Of a stretch of DNA of 64,000 nt, positions 1 to 10,367 are shown piece after piece. Source of the stretch: Archegozetes longisetosus (taxonomy: Eukaryota > Arthropoda > Arachnida > Sarcoptiformes > Trhypochthoniidae); the NCBI GenBank assembly GCA_018873245.2, contig JAEMBT020000001.1, positions 8,962,220 through 9,026,219 of the forward strand. The letters are read 5' to 3'. The translations under genes were made by a program, and so were the position numbers. The notes under the pieces were generated by a model, which saw nothing but the letters and a program-made list of their open reading frames with translations, searched no databases and was not told where the DNA came from. Within the stretch, counting starts at the first letter, position 1, and each line of letters opens with the position of its first letter.

Positions 1-141
1 TTTATGCTTGGTGTACATAGAAAACTTCGAGAACTCCTAGATATAGAAGTTGTCCTGTCCCATTACTTCTATCCCTTCCCATATTTAGCACCTTCCTTTC
101 TCACAGACAACAATTTAAAAAGGAACTATCACATTTCTTGA
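1..141 (+). CDS. possible C-terminal end of an unidentified gene (partial)
   Basis: A reading frame is open from the left edge of the window for 46 codons to a TGA at 139-141. It begins FMLGVHRKLRELLDIEVV and contains an aromatic and proline stretch (HYFYPFPYLAP). I do not recognise the product. In AT-rich DNA an open frame this long can arise by chance, so this is only a candidate 3' exon of a gene lying off the left edge. Confidence 0.2.
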   Translation, partial: FMLGVHRKLRELLDIEVVLSHYFYPFPYLAPSFLTDNNLKRNYHIS

Positions 142-559
142 GTTATCTTTATTAGCTACAAAACTATAATGATATCAAGTAAATTTATTAGAATCACTGA
201 CACGATAGATAACTTTTGCTATTAGACTGTCTCCTAGGTTTTTAGATAATGTTAGAATATATACGAAGACCTTTGCTATTTAGATACTCGGTCTTAGTAA
301 AGATGAAACTTACAATCCTTTCAATTGTGGTTACTTTTTATCACATTTAAGAGAAATGATGAATTGAAGTCATTTCTTTTGCTAATCTAATCATTGTGCA
401 GCGAAGATAAGCCAATGCTGTAACAATCCATATTTATGGATAACTTTGTTTTATTTTTGAATGATTTTTATTTTCTTTTGTAAAATATTTTTTAGTTCTA
501 ATAAGACGCAAAGCATTGTACCATTTTATTTTATTTCTCAATAGTTGAACTTAAATTTA
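142..559. other. intergenic, upstream of the UGT gene
   Basis: AT-rich sequence with no supported gene or repeat. It should contain the promoter of the UGT gene, but no TATA box or initiator could be assigned with confidence. Confidence 0.4.
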
Positions 560-1861
560 ATGTTAGTGATGAGTCTCAAGTCATCATTGCCATTAAAAAT
601 TCTTTTTGTGCCTCTTGATGTACACGGACATGTAAACCCATGCATTGGCATTGCTGAAACTCTAAGGAATCGCGGTCATCATATTATCTTTGCTATTAGA
701 GGTGAATGGAAAGGAAAATTATCATCTCTCGGATTTGACGAGCTTATATATAGGGAGTCAGGAAAAGAAGAGACAGAAAAGTCGATAAAATATATTAAGC
801 GTCACATTGAGGATGCGAGAAAAAATCCTTTTGACCAAATTAGTACATTTATGCGCGATTCATTTGCATCATTTGTGGGAAGAGTAACAGAAGACGATGC
901 TCAAATTAGCGTCATTGTGCACAATGTGAGACCGAACATAATCATTACAGACAGGTTTGCATGTCATCCTTCTCTTGTGACCGCTGGTGTTCCATGGGTT
1001 TGGTGTGTTTGGCAAAACCCGATAGCAATTAGCACGAAAAATGCACCACCAATGTGGACAGGACTGCCCACTAAAGACCGTACTGAATGGGATCATTATA
1101 GAATGGAAATCGACCGCTCTCTCGGTCAAATATGGTGCAATTTTAACTCATGGATAGTAGAACATGGTGCACCTCCTTTGACTAAAGAAGTGTGGCCTAA
1201 TTTTGTGAATCCCTCACCATACTTGAATTTATACGTTTATCCTGAAGAATTGGATTACACAGACTTGCGTGGTGTACCGGAAAAGTGGTTCAGATGTGAC
1301 TCTGTTGTTCGTACATCTGAATCTGATTTTCAGATGCCAAAAAAACTGCAGAATAAAGAAGGAAAACTTATTTACTTCTCAATGGGATCTATTGGTAGTG
1401 CAGATGTACAACTCATGAAAAGATTAGTTAATATTTTGGCAAAATCTCCACATCGATTCATCGTGTCAAAGGGACGATTCGGCGATGAATACGAGTTGCC
1501 TGACAATATGTGGGGTGACTCAATGGTATCGCAAACCAAAGTGTTACCATTGGTTGACCTCGTCATCTCTCATGGAGGTAACAATACTCTCACTGAGTGT
1601 TTCTATTTTGGTAAACCAATGATAATTTTACCACACTTTGCTGATCAATTTGATAATGCCCAACGCATCAGAGACAAAAATTTTGGTATCACTTTGGATG
1701 CGCACAATGTTACCGAAAAACAATTGTTGGATGCAATTGAGTCTACTTTGCATAATGAAAACTTAATACTACTAATGAGAAAGGCTTCGGAAAGAATCCA
1801 AAAATCAAACACCATATCTGAAGCCGCGAAACTAATAGAAAGTCTTAAAATAAGCAGTTAA
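560..1861 (+). CDS. UDP-glycosyltransferase, intronless, bacterial-like mite type
   Basis: Encodes about 433 residues in one exon. The start is ATG 560 (or ATG 569); the frame is open further upstream only through a TTG. The N-terminus has the GT-B fold opening ILFVPLDVHGHVNPCIGIAE, where the His fits the catalytic position. The C-terminal half carries the UGT donor-binding signature: VISHGGNNTLTE, then FGKPMIILPHFADQFDNAQR, with the acidic-Gln pair that contacts the sugar nucleotide. Such enzymes transfer a sugar from a UDP-sugar to small lipophilic molecules and serve in detoxification. There is no signal peptide and no C-terminal membrane anchor, unlike ordinary animal UGTs, so a cytosolic enzyme is expected. 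Intronless soluble UGTs of this kind are known in mites (spider mites) and are attributed to transfer from bacteria. The frame is clean. Family assignment is firm; substrate unknown. Confidence 0.93.
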   Translation: MLVMSLKSSLPLKILFVPLDVHGHVNPCIGIAETLRNRGHHIIFAIRGEWKGKLSSLGFDELIYRESGKEETEKSIKYIKRHIEDARKNPFDQISTFMRDSFASFVGRVTEDDAQISVIVHNVRPNIIITDRFACHPSLVTAGVPWVWCVWQNPIAISTKNAPPMWTGLPTKDRTEWDHYRMEIDRSLGQIWCNFNSWIVEHGAPPLTKEVWPNFVNPSPYLNLYVYPEELDYTDLRGVPEKWFRCDSVVRTSESDFQMPKKLQNKEGKLIYFSMGSIGSADVQLMKRLVNILAKSPHRFIVSKGRFGDEYELPDNMWGDSMVSQTKVLPLVDLVISHGGNNTLTECFYFGKPMIILPHFADQFDNAQRIRDKNFGITLDAHNVTEKQLLDAIESTLHNENLILLMRKASERIQKSNTISEAAKLIESLKISS

Positions 1862-3007
1862 CGATCATTCAAACCATAAATTTAGTATAAATCGCTGTAT
1901 AGAATTGCATCTATGAATCATTCATATAATTACAATATATATGCGACTTTATACATCTTTGAAAAATGTTATATCATTAATACTTCCATATAAATCTCTT
2001 CCAATATTAATTAATATCCGCCGGATATCGCGAGGCGAAGTTTTCAGCAAATAAAATCATAAATTGATTCATTAATTTCATATGGAAAGTAAGTTTTTGA
2101 CTGCATTACTTACCTTTGTTTCGAGTCGGATATTTGAAACAAATAGGTTAATCTGGTAAAAATCAAAACTTATAATTTGGATCTTAAGGCATGTAATTTA
2201 ACCTTACAAGTTATATAGTAACCTTCTTCTCTTTGAGGAAAATTTATACAAATGAGGTAATAGAAATAAGATCATAAATTATATTTTGAGGTATAATTTG
2301 TAACTACTAAAAAATAAAATTGTTCGTAACCAAATAATCACCAAAAATATGATTTGCTCTGATCTTTTCTCCTTTCTCTAGTTATCATATTTCTAGAAAA
2401 TATGTCGGCTATGCAAGAAAATTAAGTACTCCAACGATCTTTGTGGCAAAGCGATAGCAATTGAATTATAGCAAAGTAATAGCTCACATAAGAAATAAAA
2501 TAAGTATCAGGTTGTAGAATGACATAATATTTGGGTTCATTGAAACCTATTACACAGATCTACTGCTATTTTCATTTCCATATCATTTTTGTTTACATTT
2601 CTCTCGAAAAGATTTTTGCACACTTGACGAAAAGTCAAAATATTTCATAAACAGTATTTATGCGATTTATCTATTTAGTTTAATTTCATCACCAATGTTT
2701 ACAATAAGTCCTTCATTTAATTAACTATGGATTCATTACTCTTTGTTATTGTGCGATTTCAAAATAAAAATTTATAAATTCATATGAGAGCTAAGGAATT
2801 CCAAAAAGTCATGAAATTCAGAAAAGATTTGTTACCTAAAAAGTAGGATACAGTCATATGAATATCTAGTAAAAACAAGGGTATAGTGGCAGTTTAATGT
2901 TTTTTATCTTCATGATGACCACAATTTATTTCAATCACAAGATAGTGAGGTGAAAATTTTTCATTGAGTTCATGCATTTGTTCCAAAAATGATAGCTTTT
3001 AATGTCT
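1862..3007. other. intergenic
   Basis: AT-rich spacer between the 3' end of the UGT gene and the 3' end of the convergent ionotropic-receptor-like gene. No convincing ORF, RNA gene or bounded repeat was seen. Confidence 0.4.
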
Positions 3008-5095
3008 TCACAGTCTTTTTCGGATGCTCTGTATATGCTTGATATATAAATAAATTATTTCAATTGAAAGTATGAATAAAGATATTATGATTCCCGTTAC
3101 AAATAAATATACAGTACTTCGCAATTGATTCAAATTTAGACTTTGATAATTATTTTCTATTGTTTGGTCCGAATTAATGACTTTTCGTTCAAATTTCACA
3201 CGTTTCTTATTCTCAATATTTCTCCAGTATTCGAGAAAACCTCCTTTTTTAATGTCAGAAATACTGAATAGAATATAGAAATGTTTTAAAATTATATAGC
3301 ATGTTACATACTCTATAAAGATTTTATAACAAGCTTTGAGCCGACATACAAGTTATTAAATTCTTTTTCATATTTGAATTCTTTCTGTACTGCGAATGCA
3401 ATCATATCCAGGCGTAACGTGGATTCTTCTCTATTTTTAGGCGAGTAGAATGACTTTTCTCCATAAATAAGAACTTCATCTTCAATAAGGTCTCTTGTCA
3501 TTATAAATGCATGAGCTTGTGTTGATTTTTTCACAAGATCCAGACCTATTTTCATATTCTTCACTGGTTTTAAATATTTTCCTAATTCTTGATGGACTCC
3601 AGAATTTTCTTTCTTGAAGATTTGAAAATTAATTTTATAAATATTGTTTGTTACATAACGGAGTTTAGTTCTATAAAATTTAATATCAAGCAAAAATCTA
3701 TTTCTCATTTGTATAAAAAAATGTCAACATCGAAAACGGTGGAGAGCTTAACATTTCTGCAGTAATCACGTGAAGGGACCTTAGAATTAACTTACTGGTT
3801 AAATAATTTCTATTATTACTACTTAAAGATATCTCTAATATTTACACGAGATCTTCAATGTCTTTAGATTATAGGGACACTTCATAAGATTAATACAGAT
3901 CTTATTTCTTTATTTTCACAAAGATTGAAATATTTCCAGAGCTTCAAATATTTGGTAAATTGATATGAGATCTAGTGTTATGCTTAATCTAATAAATATT
4001 TGTACCTTCAAAGATTGATAATAAAGCCCCGCTCAATTGCCGTCACTTGAATTTCACCATTTGTTTGGGCAATCGATAATTCTTCTATAGTGTTTATAGT
4101 TTTCATCTTAGACGGAAATGCCATTAATGAGTAAAGACATCCACTGTAGCTCGATGTCAATACAAGACATGATAATAGCCAACAACAGAATATTATTCTT
4201 AAAGGTATAAAAGATGGTAGAGTACATGATAATTGTTGTCTCAACGAAACAGAAATTATGGCCCACTTTATGCCAATCTTTTCGATAAAATACAATATTC
4301 AGAAATAACCCAAATGTTGAGTAGCATCAGAATTAAGGATAGTATAAAACAAATCCAAACTGAAAAATCAAAAGGTTTAATGACTAAAGTTATAATAGGT
4401 TCCAACTTTGGTGGAGAAGTTATGAATGATGCAGAAGTTATAACATGAGGGTTTAGAAAATGAACGGCTTCTAATCTTTGGTGAGTCACCGAAATTTGAC
4501 CAAAACCAATATCTGCTTTCTTAGAGAATTGTATAGAATTAGACTGGTAGGATTTAGAGAAATTGTTAGCATTTGACAACTCTTATATATATTCTCAATA
4601 ACTATATGTTTGTTTCTTAATTGTAATGTTAAAATGCAGATTATTTATTAATGATAATTTGAACGCTGAGGTTTCTAGAATAAAGTATGATATATTCGAC
4701 TTCTTTCAAAGACATTCTTAAGTTATCGACTTTAAAAATAAATATTTCGAAAATTTTCAATCGTATACCTATTTTAAAATAATTGTTCAATACTTTAAAT
4801 CATAATTACTATATTCTATAAAGAAAAGCTGATGAAAATTTTCAATATGAACTTTTCTCGAAATAGTTTGAGTTCTTGTTCGATTCCTAAATTATACCTT
4901 TGAGGCTATTTCACCAATAACTCCAGTCCATGTATTATTGGGCAATTTTGTTCCCCATCTGCCGATGCAATTTATTATTTTATAATTGAAGTTAAAATGA
5001 CTACTCATAGCTTTCAGAAGTTCGGCTTCTAAACCTCCGATGAAAACCCAAGTGTTGTTCTTTGTCACGTAATCCAAAATCAAATAAGGAAATGC
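3008..5095 (-). pseudogene. ionotropic-receptor-like (iGluR superfamily) gene with three 1-nt lesions, N-terminal exon(s) not found
   Basis: Four exons can be joined on the minus strand: 5095-4898, 4519-4006, 3612-3312 and 3263-3008, with GT-AG introns (the last only 48 nt). In order they give: the S1 ligand-binding lobe (AFPYLILDY, WTGVIGEIASK joined to KADIGFGQISVT); TM1 (PFDFSVWICFILSLILMLL); a pore/TM3 region ending in LVLTSSYSGCLYSLM, the usual S-Y-x-x-x-L neighbourhood; the S2 lobe; and, after LEYWRN, TM4 (YLFVTGIIISLFILSIEII). This is the ionotropic receptor plan, a chemosensory ligand-gated channel in arthropods. Three frame breaks are seen, each cured on paper by one extra base in a short run: A-run 4287-4290 (plus strand), C-run 4027-4030, T-run 3322-3325. 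The gene is either freshly dead or mis-sequenced. No 5' exon was found above 5095. Confidence 0.75.
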
Positions 5096-5352
5096 CTTTA
5101 GGATCAAAATTTTTGAGTTATAAAAAATATTTTCGTATTTATAAGAATAAATTTAATGAATATAATAACCGGATTTGTGGCTACATATAAAACTCTATTC
5201 TCAAAATCAATCATTGTCGGCCTCTTGCGATAAAACTGGTAAGAAAACTGCCAAAAGTTTTTAGACAAGAATAATTTTTAAGTAATATATGTTCTTATTC
5301 TCTTGAGTCGAATCTAGTCAATAATCAATAGTAATTTTTTTATAGTATATTT

Positions 5353-5640
5353 GAAGCATTGACTGCAAGAATAGTCTCTTCTTTATCAGAAAATATGAAA
5401 AGGGCTTAACTGTTAAGGCATTAGTATCTATATTGTATTTAGTGCTTTAGTCAAAATGTATAGGTTTGGTGTTTTAGTTACAAAAGTAAGGTTCAGATTA
5501 AAAAAATATTGAATAGTCAAAGGCTAAATGACTAAAACTTAACTATTGAATATCAAGTTTTGGTTAAGGTTTTATCATTATCGAGAAGCCCTTTTCATAT
5601 TTTCTGATAGAGAAGAGGCTCTTTTTTCAGTCAATGCTTC
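5353..5640. mobile_element. short inverted-repeat element (MITE-like), 288 bp
   Basis: The left end (GAAGCATTGACTG...) and right end (...CAGTCAATGCTTC) form an imperfect terminal inverted repeat of about 55 bp reaching to AAAATATGAAAAGGGCTT. There is no coding capacity. No target-site duplication could be defined, so the superfamily is open. Confidence 0.6.
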
Positions 5641-6044
5641 GTTTGTCTAAAGCGTTTTCATGGATTTCTCAAATGTTTTCTAACTAAAACAACTACTGAA
5701 TTGATTTTCGATTAATAATCGTTAAACCTTTTTTTTACAATAAAGCACTTATTGTTCAATAAGAATAATATTAAATGACATGTAATTTGAGGAAATTATT
5801 TGTGATTTAAGAAACCAGAAATCGATTGCAATCAGAAATAAAGAAATAAGTGTTGTCACACAAACTTTATTATTCATACAACTAATTTATTTAATTGATC
5901 GCCTCATTCAATTAGAATGGAATAAGATGTGCAACTTTCTTAACCTGTGTGAATCCTTTTCAAATTATAGTGTAATTAATAAGTAGATAAACAAAACAAT
6001 GTTGCATTATTTGTATCACATCTTTCACGTCGAATGCTTATGAG

Positions 6045-6528
6045 CAGAGTCAAGACTTTCCGGATCGTCCGGAATTTTTTAATACACACAAATCGGACCA
6101 AAAAAGACTTAAGAAACAAAAAACTAATATTAAGAAAAATTTCAATTTCTACGCTTCGGAAAAATCCAGAATCTTTGATATCTCCTGAATTCCGGAATTT
6201 TCAATTTTAATCTGGAAAAATACTTTTAATAACTTTATATGTGTTTAAGTCTTAGGATTAAAATATTTATTATCAGATATGGTTAGTCTGACCACATATT
6301 TTAAGAAATAAGTAGCCTTAAGTTTACAAACAGGTTCATAACTGATTTAGTATTAGTTTATTCAGTACTTTTCTTTCATTTGAGTGTCTTTTCATTCATT
6401 TCTATTCTCTTCTCTAAAAGTGAATGTATATTTTCTATCACTTAAATAAATTTGCCGGAATTTACAGGAATTTATTAATATTTAGTCCGGAATTTGTCAA
6501 TTTTTTAGTCAGAAAAGTCTCGACTCTG
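6045..6528. mobile_element. non-autonomous hAT element (MITE), 484 bp
   Basis: Termini CAGAGTCAAGACTTTC on the left and, reverse-complemented, CAGAGTCGAGACTTTT on the right. The CAGAG start is a hAT hallmark. The element is flanked by a perfect 8-bp target-site duplication CTTATGAG (6037-6044 and 6529-6536), the hAT length. The interior repeats CCGGAAT-like words but has no transposase frame. Confidence 0.9.
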
Positions 6529-6789
6529 CTTATGAGAGAAAAGCTATGTTTTTGTGATAGTCTAGCAAGAAACCAAAAAGTCAAACAAAAGGTGAATACA
6601 ATTTTTCTTACTAAATATTCGATATTAAGCAAGCGGTACAAATAAAATAATATCTATTTGCCCGTATACGGCCTCATCAATTACACTATATGGATTTGGT
6701 TCCTCGATAAAATATAGCACAACAAAGTATCGCACGACATAACGTAAAAATTTCTAAACTAGAAACTAAATGAAGTTAAAGTACTTATA

Positions 6790-7389
6790 ACGTCCTGATA
6801 GAGAAATCCGAACGAAAGTTAGTTATTGATTCTTAAGATATTATAATGAATAGTATTCGAATACTTTGATATAATTTTAATGATAGTTTAATGAATATTA
6901 TAAGACTAGTTGTGAGATGATAGGGCTTCTCATTCAGTTACGGTGGAACTTTCTCCTCAAACTGAACAATTTGGTTTTGGCAGTACGAAAGTCGAATATT
7001 TCTTAATTATTTTTACATTAAAATGATATTTTCAACTTAATTTAATAAAATCGTATTAAAATACACTCATACATTAATAATCAATTAAATTGAATTGATA
7101 AAATGCATTTGTAAAATGTCCGCAGCAGTAAAATAATTTTTTTAAAATGTAATATTTAGCGTTTTGCTTCACATGTGCTAAAGGACTATAGACATTAATA
7201 TTATATGCCAAAGCGCTTTTACGGGACTCATTTTTGGTCAGCGATATTTTTGTTTTCAATGCACTAATAAATTATTTCGAAATTATAACGTGATAACCTT
7301 TAAAACGACACGTTATTTAAATATAAAACAGTTAAATTTATTTGTGATTTTTATGAAAATATTTTGTTCGGATTTCTCTATCAGGACGT
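6790..7389. mobile_element. inverted-repeat element (MITE-like), 600 bp
   Basis: Both ends read ACGTCCTGATAGAGAAATCC inward, followed by GAAC and a purine-rich stretch, as a near-perfect inverted repeat of about 28 bp. The terminal ACGT is palindromic, so it could be part of the repeat or a 4-bp duplication. No coding sequence inside. Confidence 0.65.
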
Positions 7390-7877
7390 CACTTTCATCT
7401 CCTTTGTCAGGAATGAAAATCAACTAGTCATTTCTTCGGTACTCAATTTTACTTATCAAATTTAACGTTACAGAAATAGTATTTAAAAATGGAACTAAAA
7501 TTTTACACAATGTGTGCCCAAAATTTTGGCCATTATTTTCTAAGTGAATTTTCTTTCGATCGAGTTAACTGAAACTCTTTTAAGAGTTAATTTTTATTTT
7601 TCACTTCGAATATTTAATTTTAACTCTTCTAATGTTTGTTGGTTTAAACTAATTGTTTCTGTGCTTTCGAGGTTTTCTACAATCCGGCTCATAATTATTA
7701 GGCCACTATAATTAAATACAATTTTATAGGAATTTTCAATTAAAAGTTGTACTTTTAATAAATCGCGCGAAGCTAGTATGATTGCTACTGTATGGATGAC
7801 TCATTTACGAAAAATTGCGTTAATCCGGTGCCGGATTAATGAGCGCGACAGAAAAACTTGATTTCTGATGTGTGCAA
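7390..7877. other. spacer upstream of the Tc1-like element
   Basis: AT-rich stretch without a supported gene. A short TATTAGGCC word at about 7699 resembles the putative left end of the adjacent Tc1-like element and may be an older fragment of it. Confidence 0.3.
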
Positions 7878-8017
7878 AAGTATTAGGCCGGTTAGTGACA
7901 TTTTGGTTTCTTAGACTCTACGTGAATAAAAACTTTAGTGAGCGATTTGTAACTGTAAAACAGAAATTTTTGCACATTATTAGCTATATGTTTTGCGTTT
8001 TAGTCTAAGTATTGACA

Positions 8018-8972
8018 ATGCCTATTGCCAAGGAGTTGACCGAACATGAGCGCAGCCAAATTGCGGCTATGTTTAAAGAAGGTAAGTCCCGAAGGAAAAT
8101 ATCGGCCGCGATTGGAAGGTCGAAGTGTGCCGTCGACTATTACTTGGCTAACCTCGAAGATCACGGCAGAAAGAAGCGCTCAGGAAGGCCCCCGAAAGTA
8201 ACTCAACGTGATCAACGGCGTATTCTACAATGCGCCACCAACAGCGGGCAGCCGGCTATGAAGATTAAAACATCTCTACAGTTGTCCTACCACCCGAGCA
8301 CTGTAAAAACAGTCCTAAAGAAATCACCGAACCATAAATACACAAAAAATGGCTAAACCTCCGTTGAAGCCTGGACATAAACAAGCCCGTTTGGATTGGG
8401 CGAGAATAATGGAATTTGGTATCAATTAGCGAAAAGTATCAGTAGTTTGGAGCGATGAGAAGAAGTTCAACCTCGATGGTCCTGATGGCCTCCAATATTA
8501 TTGGCACGACCTTAGGACAGAACCAAAACTCTTCTCTAAAAACACAAATGGAGGAAGTTTGGTGGTGATTTCGGCTGGCTTCGGGTGGAACGGGAAGACA
8601 GACATCGCATTCATGGATGGTCGAATGAATCTCGGCGGGTACCAGACAATGCTCAAAGAGTACCTCTTACCGAAGGAAGTCGAAATTGGTGGTCAGAATT
8701 GGATATTTCAGCGGGACAACGTGAGTATTCATAATGCAAAGTCGACTAAAGAATGGTTCACTTGCCATGATATCGAAGTGATGAAATGGCCATCTCGTAG
8801 TCAAGACCTTAACTCCATCAAAAACCTATGGGGCATCCTCTTACGCCGAGTTTACACCGATGGCCGCCAATTCGAGACCGTTAATGAACTGAAGGCGTCA
8901 ATTCAAGAATGGACGAGAATAGAGACAGAACTTCTTCAACAAACAATTACAAGCAAACATACTTATAGGTGA
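8018..8972 (+). pseudogene. Tc1-like transposase, dead
   Basis: The frame starting at ATG 8018 gives an N-terminal paired-like helix-turn-helix (LTEHERSQIAAMFKEGKSRR, then KISAAIGRSKCAVDYYL) and an AT-hook-like GRPPKV. The catalytic domain follows in another frame: [16 protein letters not shown] (first Asp), [16 protein letters not shown] (second Asp), and [14 protein letters not shown], where the conserved Glu of P-I-E-N-L-W is Lys. Further damage: an in-frame TAG at 8427-8429 where the family normally has Trp, and a frame change at the A-run near 8344. The enzyme would cut and paste a Tc1/mariner element at TA sites; this copy cannot. Possible element ends are TTAGGCCGG near 7878 and CACCTAA near 9169, both beside TA, but the terminal repeats match poorly. 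Confidence 0.88.
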
Positions 8973-9189
8973 TAGAATCTTTATTTTTAATTCAGTTGAT
9001 TTGAATTAATGAAAAATATTTTTAAAATAATTATATTTAATGAGAATATGATTATAAATAATGAAATATTAATAATAAAATCCAAATATATCTGTTCAGT
9101 AATCAAAATATGTATGTGTTATACTTTGTACATTTTTTGGTAAAAATTTATTTTCTGTGAACACCTAATAGTCTAGAGGTCTCTGTTTT

Positions 9190-9263
9190 TCTTTAAAATG
9201 AATTTATTATAAACGTGCGCTGAATTGTCGGCGCGGAATTGACTTGCGCTGAATTGAGATGGA
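9190..9263. repeat. short GC-richer repeat ending in GGAACC
   Basis: A tandem-like run of GCGCTGAATT, GCGCGGAATTG and GCGCTGAATTGAG words ends with TGGAACC at 9263. Its design (subterminal short repeats next to a GGTTCC end when read on the minus strand) resembles the right end of the foldback element at 26705-27647, with a different repeat word. The other end was not located; a GGTTCC at about 6698 is a weak candidate. Confidence 0.3.
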
Positions 9264-10367
9264 ACCATATTCGCATAGCATGCGTCTATGCATAATAAAT
9301 ATCATTCGCTTATTTATTCACATATATGTTAAGCTTACTTTAGCCTAAATGACGAAAATTTCTTGACAATCCATTTATTCATAGTAAATCATTATATATT
9401 TTCATTATCGTAATTCGCATGTATACATAAACTATTGTATCTTAATAGTTATTATCGTATTGATTAATTGTGTAGCCATCTTTCACTTCTACGTTTAACT
9501 TATAATCACTGTGAGATTCATTAACCCCTTGCTTTGCTTAGAATGACCACTTATCCATACTCTGTGTGGAAAATCTCGATTGTTCGTTTGAAAAATTGAG
9601 AAATCAAGACTTTCTCAAAATTTTAATTATATTCTGACAGTTTTGACATTCGTATTTGCCATTAATTATCATTCTTAATAATAATAACTTATTCAAGATA
9701 ATTTTATCGCAAAATTCTATCTTAAATTCAATAATACACAGATTATGCATATATAGTACATCAGCTATAAAAAAGCACTAGGCATTTTGTAAATAGTTCA
9801 TCTCATTTTGATAATATACATTGAGGAACTTAATAGTTAGTATAATCAATTAATTAATTGTTTTTTCTTTTATGCAAGTGCTTTGTGATTTTATAAATTT
9901 TTAAATTTCGTTTGTTAAACCACAATTTGTAAGACAATAAAAAATTCAAAACAAACTTTAATAATTTCTACTTGTATAAGAATCGGCACAAAAAAACAGA
10001 TTGTGTAACAAATTAAGATAATGAAAAATTATTGGCAACATATAAAATTTGTTCAGTTCAGATATAAAACCTGTGGTACATTTCTCCACTTTTCCAAGTC
10101 AGACTTTTATTCCAGTAAATCTAATTGTATAACATTCATCATTTATAGTCTATCTATTAACATATTAGTTTTCATAGTTAATTTACTATCAACTATTATT
10201 TGTATCTGAATGTTTGCTTCGTCTCTAGTATATATAATAAAAAAATTATCCTGCCCATTTTATAGTCCAAATATTTTAAAGCAACTCATACAGTATATTA
10301 TGTTTTTATTTGAAACTTTCAAATTAGATCATTTATAATTGAACTAGTTTAAGTATGTAATTCATAA
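9264..10367. other. intergenic
   Basis: AT-rich spacer 3' of the glycoside hydrolase. A 62-codon frame at 10021-10209 has no recognisable content and is treated as chance. Confidence 0.4.

Noticed and set aside
869-1566. Minus-strand frames opposite the UGT gene
   Set aside because: They are antisense shadows of a well-supported coding sequence and have no recognisable protein motifs.
6424-6645. 73-codon plus-strand frame
   Set aside because: It spans the right end and the target-site duplication of the hAT MITE at 6045-6528, so it cannot be a conserved gene.
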